Shown: positions 5,305 to 8,150 of the stretch, piece after piece
Numbering within the stretch: position 1 is the stretch's first letter
Layout of the letters: each line of letters starts with the position of its first letter
The notes under the pieces: generated by a model
Database searches by the model: none
What the model saw: the letters and a program-made list of their open reading frames with translations, nothing else
Told to the model about the DNA's origin: nothing
DNA from: Pseudomonadota bacterium
GTDB taxonomy: Bacteria > Pseudomonadota > Gammaproteobacteria > Xanthomonadales > Xanthomonadaceae
Reading direction: 5' to 3'
Length of the DNA: 8,150 bases
Assembly (NCBI GenBank): GCA_023399815.1
Contig: JAEWOJ010000126.1
Location: forward strand, 1-8,150
Made by a program: the position numbers and the translations under genes

Positions 5305-5400
5305 CGAAGGCAAAGGGGTCTCTCCAGCGTCGCCTTCTCTATGTTCCTGGTTCCTCTCCCCTACGTTCCTCGTCCCTGGCCACTACGTTCCCGCTCCTCC

Positions 5401-5416
5401 GGCACACCCCTTGCAT
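5401..5416 (+). promoter_or_regulatory. Sigma-54 (RpoN) promoter of flgA
   Basis: GGCAC (5401-5405), five bases (ACCCC) and TTGCAT (5411-5416) match the sigma-54 consensus, with GG and GC in correct spacing. The preceding base is C rather than T. The predicted start is near 5426, giving a leader of about 26 bases with the flgA Shine-Dalgarno GGAG at 5442-5445. Its core is nearly the same as the flgB promoter (GGCACACC-C-TTGCA in both), which suggests shared control. Confidence 0.85.
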
Positions 5417-5451
5417 GAAGCCGGACGCCCTTTTCAATGGCGGAGAATCCC

Positions 5452-6096
5452 ATGCGCCTGTTGGCCCTGATTTGCCTGCTGCTGGCCGTCCCGGCCGGGG
5501 CCGGCGATTTCCAGCCGGTGGCGTCGATCCGCGCGGCCGCGCTGTCCACGCTGGACCCGGCAACCGAAGGCGAGGCCAGCGTCGATGCCGGCCTGCGCCT
5601 GCCGGCCTGTCCGTCGGCACTGCAGGCGCGGGCCACCGGCAACCGCACCGTGGAAGTGTCCTGCCCACAGGCCGGCGGCTGGAAGCTGTTCGTGCCGGTG
5701 ACGGTGCGCCGCGAGCAGGACGTGCTGGTGCTGGCCCGTGGCGTGGCCGCTGGAGAAATCCTGGCCGCTGCCGATATCGGTAGCGTGCGCCGCGACACGG
5801 CCCGCATCGCCGGTGCGGTATTGTCGGACCCGCAGTCGGCCATCGGCCGGGTGGCGCGGCGCTCGCTGGGCGCCGGCACGCTGCTGTCGGCCGGCGACCT
5901 GGTCGCTCCGCGTATCATCCGGCGCGGAGACAGTGTCGCGCTGGTCTCCCGGCGCGGCGGGGTCGAGGTGCGCATGGCGGGCAAGGCGCTCGCCGACGCC
6001 GGGCAGGACGAGCGGGTCTCGGTCGAGAACCTCTCCTCGCGGCGCGTGGTGCAGGGCATCGTCGCCGCCGGGGGCGATGTGCTGGTCTCGCGATGA
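5452..6096 (+). CDS. flgA: Flagellar P-ring assembly chaperone FlgA
   Basis: FlgA is a periplasmic chaperone needed for FlgI to form the P-ring around the rod. The product is 214 residues, normal for the family. Residues 1-17 (MRLLALICLLLAVPAGA) form a Sec signal peptide with an A-G-A cleavage site. C53 and C71 are the cysteine pair typical of FlgA N-terminal domains (LPACPSAL, VEVSCP), with W77 and FVPVTV following. The SAF-like domain covers about 91-155 (VLVLARGVAAGEILAAADI, RSLGAGTLLSAGDL), and a C-terminal beta domain reaches V212 (VVQGIVAAGGDVLVS). An ATG 15 bases upstream is in frame, but the ATG at 5452 directly opens the signal peptide and has GGAG at the right distance. It is divergent from cheV and followed closely by flgM. 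Confidence 0.96.
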   Translation: MRLLALICLLLAVPAGAGDFQPVASIRAAALSTLDPATEGEASVDAGLRLPACPSALQARATGNRTVEVSCPQAGGWKLFVPVTVRREQDVLVLARGVAAGEILAAADIGSVRRDTARIAGAVLSDPQSAIGRVARRSLGAGTLLSAGDLVAPRIIRRGDSVALVSRRGGVEVRMAGKALADAGQDERVSVENLSSRRVVQGIVAAGGDVLVSR

Positions 6097-6102
6097 TTCC
6101 GC

Positions 6103-6129
6103 TAAAGATCGTTCCCCGGATGCCGTTAA
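6103..6129 (+). promoter_or_regulatory. Sigma-28 (FliA) promoter of flgM
   Basis: TAAA (6103-6106), a 15-base spacer and GCCGTTAA (6122-6129) match the enteric sigma-28 consensus (TAAA, 15 bases, GCCGATAA) with one change in the -10 element. It begins seven bases after the flgA stop. The start should be near 6136, leaving a leader of about 25 bases with AGGA at 6147-6150. Together with read-through from flgA this gives flgM two inputs, one under the sigma factor that FlgM itself inhibits. Confidence 0.85.
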
Positions 6130-6160
6130 CCCCTGTGTACCGAATCAGGACTTCCATCAC

Positions 6161-6463
6161 ATGAGCCAGAAAATCGACGGCGGGATCACGGCGAGCACCC
6201 ATGTGCGCCCGGTCACCACGCCCGCCAAGGCCACCCCGGCCGATGGGTCGGCTGCCCGTCCGGTCGAGGCCACCGACAGCGTGCGCCTTACCGGCGAAGC
6301 CACCAGCCTGCAGGCCCTGCAGCGCGAGCTGTCCGCCGCACCGGCGGTCGATACCGCCCGCGTGCAGGCGGTCCGCGAAGCGCTGGAGAACGGCAGCTAC
6401 CGGATCGACCCGGACGCCATCGCCAAGCGCATGCTGGCGCTGGACGAGCAGCTGCACGCATGA
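6161..6463 (+). CDS. flgM: Anti-sigma-28 factor FlgM
   Basis: FlgM binds sigma-28 (FliA) in the cytoplasm and holds late genes off until the hook is finished; it is then secreted through the flagellar export apparatus. The product is 100 residues, the family's usual length. The N-terminal half (1-60) is Ala/Thr/Pro-rich and probably disordered, as is typical for the exported part. The conserved sigma-binding helices lie in the C-terminal half: RVQAVREALENGSYRIDPDA at 67-86 and IAKRMLALDEQL at 87-98. The open frame extends far upstream through flgA in another frame, but the ATG at 6161 is chosen because homology starts there (MSQKIDGG) and it follows AGGA by ten bases. Its stop overlaps the flgN start (ATGA). 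Confidence 0.95.
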   Translation: MSQKIDGGITASTHVRPVTTPAKATPADGSAARPVEATDSVRLTGEATSLQALQRELSAAPAVDTARVQAVREALENGSYRIDPDAIAKRMLALDEQLHA

Positions 6464-6798
6464 AGCTGGCCGTGGCCGATCCCCTGCAGCAACTGAGCGA
6501 TGCGCTCGATGGCGAGCGCCAGGCGCTGGTCGAGCACGACGTGCAGGCGCTGGTGGCGGCCACCGGTCTCAAGCTCGAGGCGCTGCGCATCCTGGAAGCA
6601 CGCCCGCCGCTCGAACATGCCGAGCGGCTGCGCGAGCTGGCCGAGCGCAACCAGGCCAACGGCGCGCTGCTGGCCCGGCGCCGGCGCGAGGTCGGCTGGG
6701 CACTGCGCCAGCTGGGGCGCAGCGAGGCCTCGTCGGCCTACGACGCCAAGGGCCAGGCGCAGCTGCTGCATACCCGCAAGCCGCTGGCCGTCGCCTGA
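6460..6798 (+). CDS. flgN: Flagellar export chaperone FlgN
   Basis: FlgN is a cytoplasmic helical chaperone that delivers the hook-filament junction proteins FlgK and FlgL to the export apparatus. The product is 112 residues, slightly shorter than the roughly 140 of enterobacterial FlgN. It is largely alpha-helical and charged, with the family pattern LxxEDxxAL-like opening (LDGERQALVEHDVQALVAAT at 16-35), K38, and the conserved NQANGALLARRRREV at 64-78 followed by YDAKGQ at 94-99. The ATG overlaps the flgM stop by four bases, so translation is coupled and both come from the same mRNA. FlgN is poorly conserved, but position and the NxxNGxLL motif make the call firm. Confidence 0.92.
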   Translation: MKLAVADPLQQLSDALDGERQALVEHDVQALVAATGLKLEALRILEARPPLEHAERLRELAERNQANGALLARRRREVGWALRQLGRSEASSAYDAKGQAQLLHTRKPLAVA

Positions 6799-6817
6799 AG
6801 AAATACCGCCAGGCATC

Positions 6818-6832
6818 CGCCGCGATGCGGCG
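6818..6832 (+). other. Short perfect hairpin in the flgN-kinase spacer
   Basis: CGCCGC (6818-6823), loop GAT and GCGGCG (6827-6832) form a perfect 6-bp stem 20 bases after the flgN stop. No U-run follows, so it is not a classical intrinsic terminator, though it might pause or protect the flgMN transcript. It could also be chance in this GC-rich spacer. Confidence 0.3.
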
Positions 6833-6865
6833 AAACCGGGCCACGGCCAGGCGCGCGTCCCCGGT

Positions 6866-6871
6866 TATAGT
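6866..6871 (+). promoter_or_regulatory. Possible sigma-70-type -10 element upstream of the kinase gene
   Basis: TATAGT (6866-6871) is a good -10 hexamer in an otherwise GC-rich spacer and would start transcription near 6878, 23 bases before the kinase GTG. There is no clear -35 box at the right distance. A 7-bp inverted repeat, AACCGGG (6834-6840) and CCCGGTT (6860-6866), has its right arm touching the -10, as an operator might. If this promoter is real, the kinase is not only read from flgMN. Confidence 0.4.
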
Positions 6872-6900
6872 GGGCACCCAGTTCCACTGATCCAGCCGTC

Positions 6901-8121
6901 GTGGCCGACATCGATTCCCCAGCGTTCGCGCCTTTCCCGTCCCCACTGCTGCTGCACGCACTGAGCGACCGCATGCGCGACGGCATGCTCCTGTTCAACG
7001 ACAAGGGCGAAGTCTCGCTGGCCAACGGCGTCGTGCGGGAGTTGTTCGACGTGCAGGAAAAGGATGCCCACGAACTGGGCCGGCGCCTGGTCGAACTGCT
7101 GCCGCCCACCGCGCGCGCGCAGGCCCGGGAGTCGGGCTGCTGGAGCGGCAGCCTGCCGCTGGGCGACCGGGCGGTGATCGTCCACCTGTACCACCACGAA
7201 GACAACGGCGAGCAGGCCTGCCTGGCCCTGTTCCGCCACATCGACGGGCAGGAAGACTACGAGAACGAACTGCAGCGTCGCCATGCCGAACTGCGCCAAG
7301 CCTACCTGCGGCTCAACGGCACCCAGGAAAAACTGCTGCAGTCGGAGAAGATGGCCTCCATCGGCCAGCTCGCGGCGGGCGTCGCCCACGAGATCAACAA
7401 CCCGATCGGCTACGTCCACTCCAACCTCGGCAGCCTGCAGGAATACCTGCGCAGCCTGTTCACCGTGATCGAGGCCTACGAGCGCGCCCTGCGCGCACCC
7501 GACCCCAAGGCGCTGATCCCCGAGATCGACGACATCCGCGACCGCCTGGACATCGACTTCATCAGCCGCGACCTGCCGCAGCTGATGGCCGAATCGCGCG
7601 AGGGCATCGAGCGGGTGACGCGGATCGTCCGCGACCTGAAGGATTTCTCCTATTCCGGGCGCGACGAGTCATGGAAGCTGGCCGACCTGCACGCGGGGCT
7701 GGAATCGACGATCAACATCATCTGGAACGAGCTCAAGTACAAGGTCACGCTGGAGCGCCGCTACGGCAAGCTGCCGATGGTCGAATGCCTGCCGTCGGAA
7801 CTGAACCAGGTGTACATGAACATGCTGCTCAACGCCGGCCACGCCATCGCCGAGCGCGGGCACATCGTCGTCAGCACCGGCGTGGACGGCGACGAGGTGT
7901 GGATCGAGTTCCAGGACAACGGTTCGGGCATCTCCCCGGAGCTGCGCCAGCGCATCTTCGACCCGTTCTTCACCACCAAGCCGGTGGGCAGCGGCACCGG
8001 ACTCGGCCTGTCGATTTCCTACGGCATCGTCAACAAGCACCACGGCCGCATCGACCTGGACAGCACCGTGGGCGAGGGCTCGCGCTTCCGCATCGTGCTG
8101 CCGATCCGCCAGCCCCGGTAG
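6901..8121 (+). CDS. Soluble PAS-domain sensor histidine kinase (HisKA/HATPase_c)
   Basis: This is a two-component sensor kinase that should autophosphorylate on histidine and pass phosphate to an unknown response regulator. The product is 406 residues, with no signal peptide or membrane segment, so it is cytoplasmic. A PAS-like input domain covers about 15-115 (MRDGMLLFNDKGEVSLANGV), followed by a coiled linker (117-150). The H-box is at 153-175 (SIGQLAAGVAHEINNPIGYV) with H163. The ATPase domain has the N-box (LNQVYMNMLLNAGHAI, N308/N311), G1 DNGSGI (339-344), F-box FDPFFTTK (353-360) and G2 GSGTGLGL (363-370), so it looks active. The GTG at 6901 is the only possible start that keeps the PAS domain; no Shine-Dalgarno precedes it. 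The kinase type is like NtrB/FleS. Xanthomonas has RavA/RavS PAS kinases near flagellar genes, and this may be one, but that is from memory and unverified. Confidence 0.93.
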   Translation: MADIDSPAFAPFPSPLLLHALSDRMRDGMLLFNDKGEVSLANGVVRELFDVQEKDAHELGRRLVELLPPTARAQARESGCWSGSLPLGDRAVIVHLYHHEDNGEQACLALFRHIDGQEDYENELQRRHAELRQAYLRLNGTQEKLLQSEKMASIGQLAAGVAHEINNPIGYVHSNLGSLQEYLRSLFTVIEAYERALRAPDPKALIPEIDDIRDRLDIDFISRDLPQLMAESREGIERVTRIVRDLKDFSYSGRDESWKLADLHAGLESTINIIWNELKYKVTLERRYGKLPMVECLPSELNQVYMNMLLNAGHAIAERGHIVVSTGVDGDEVWIEFQDNGSGISPELRQRIFDPFFTTKPVGSGTGLGLSISYGIVNKHHGRIDLDSTVGEGSRFRIVLPIRQPR

Positions 8122-8140
8122 TGCCGGCCGTTGGCCGGCA
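8118..8140 (+). repeat. GTAG REP stem-loop overlapping the kinase stop codon
   Basis: A GTAG head (8118-8121) is followed by TGCCGGCC (8122-8129), loop GTT and GGCCGGCA (8133-8140): a perfect 8-bp stem. The form closely matches the GTAG (SMAG-type) repeats described from Stenotrophomonas maltophilia. The TAG of the head is the stop codon of the kinase. A partner in inverted orientation may follow beyond the window end. Confidence 0.88.
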
Positions 8141-8150
8141 ACTGCACGAT

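Larger units (their letters stand above)
5095..5393. repeat. Composite inverted-repeat structure between the cheV and flgA promoters
   Basis: The left arm (5097-5130) and right arm (5336-5369) are inverted copies matching at 31 of 34 positions. Each contains the motif GGAACGTAG or its near copy twice (5097, 5119; inverted at 5361, 5339), and a third inverted copy sits at 5383-5391. The outermost match, CGGGAACGTAG (5095-5105), pairs perfectly with 5383-5393. Inside lie an AT-rich tandem repeat (5186-5225) and a REP pair (5229-5304). The structure fills almost all the space between the cheV promoter (to 5083) and the flgA promoter (from 5401). No gene is seen in it. It has no evident target duplication and no transposase, so it may be a non-autonomous element or an accumulation of repeats. 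Confidence 0.8.

Noticed and set aside
5361..6059. A 232-codon minus-strand frame antisense to flgA, and similar frames opposite flgM, flgN and the kinase
   Set aside because: Ser/Arg/Pro/Thr-rich translations without domains, lying over genes with clear family motifs.

Overview
The window is a GC-rich piece of a gammaproteobacterial flagellar gene cluster. It most likely comes from Xanthomonadaceae (Stenotrophomonas, Pseudoxanthomonas, Xanthomonas or Lysobacter group). Two things point there: the protein sequences and gene order, and eight copies of small stem-loops headed by GTAG (or GTGG), the REP-type repeats known from Stenotrophomonas and its relatives. The genus is an inference; the sequence alone does not fix it.

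Left half, minus strand. From right to left: cheV (5048-4104), then the rod/hook operon flgB (3784-3386), flgC (3374-2967), flgD (2940-2266), flgE (2231-954) and flgF (818-69). flgB to flgE are tightly packed and have a near-perfect sigma-54 promoter just upstream of flgB. flgF is separated from flgE by a 135-base spacer made of a GGGGAAC-rich inverted repeat that abuts the flgF start codon. The window ends before the expected flgG.

Right half, plus strand. flgA (5452-6096) has its own sigma-54 promoter. flgM (6161-6463) has a sigma-28 promoter directly after the flgA stop and overlaps flgN (6460-6798) by four bases. A soluble PAS-type histidine kinase (6901-8121) follows, and its stop codon lies inside a GTAG repeat.

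How the genes work together: sigma-54 (with an activator of the FleQ/FlrC type, not in the window) would drive the rod, hook and P-ring chaperone genes. sigma-28 would drive the late genes cheV and flgM-flgN. FlgM binds sigma-28 until the hook is complete and is then exported; FlgN is the chaperone for the hook-junction proteins; CheV couples receptors to the CheA kinase.

The most unusual material is between the genes. (1) A composite repeat structure of about 300 bp fills the space between the divergent cheV and flgA promoters: outer 34-bp inverted arms, an AT-rich 20-bp-period tandem repeat and a REP pair. (2) A 37-bp duplicate of the cheV 3' end, including its stop codon, lies beyond a REP pair downstream of cheV. 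(3) The cheV sigma-28 promoter lies so close to the ATG that the mRNA should be leaderless. (4) A perfect 9-bp palindrome straddles the predicted flgB transcription start and covers its ribosome binding site. No new protein-coding system was found; the coding genes are standard flagellar genes plus one kinase.
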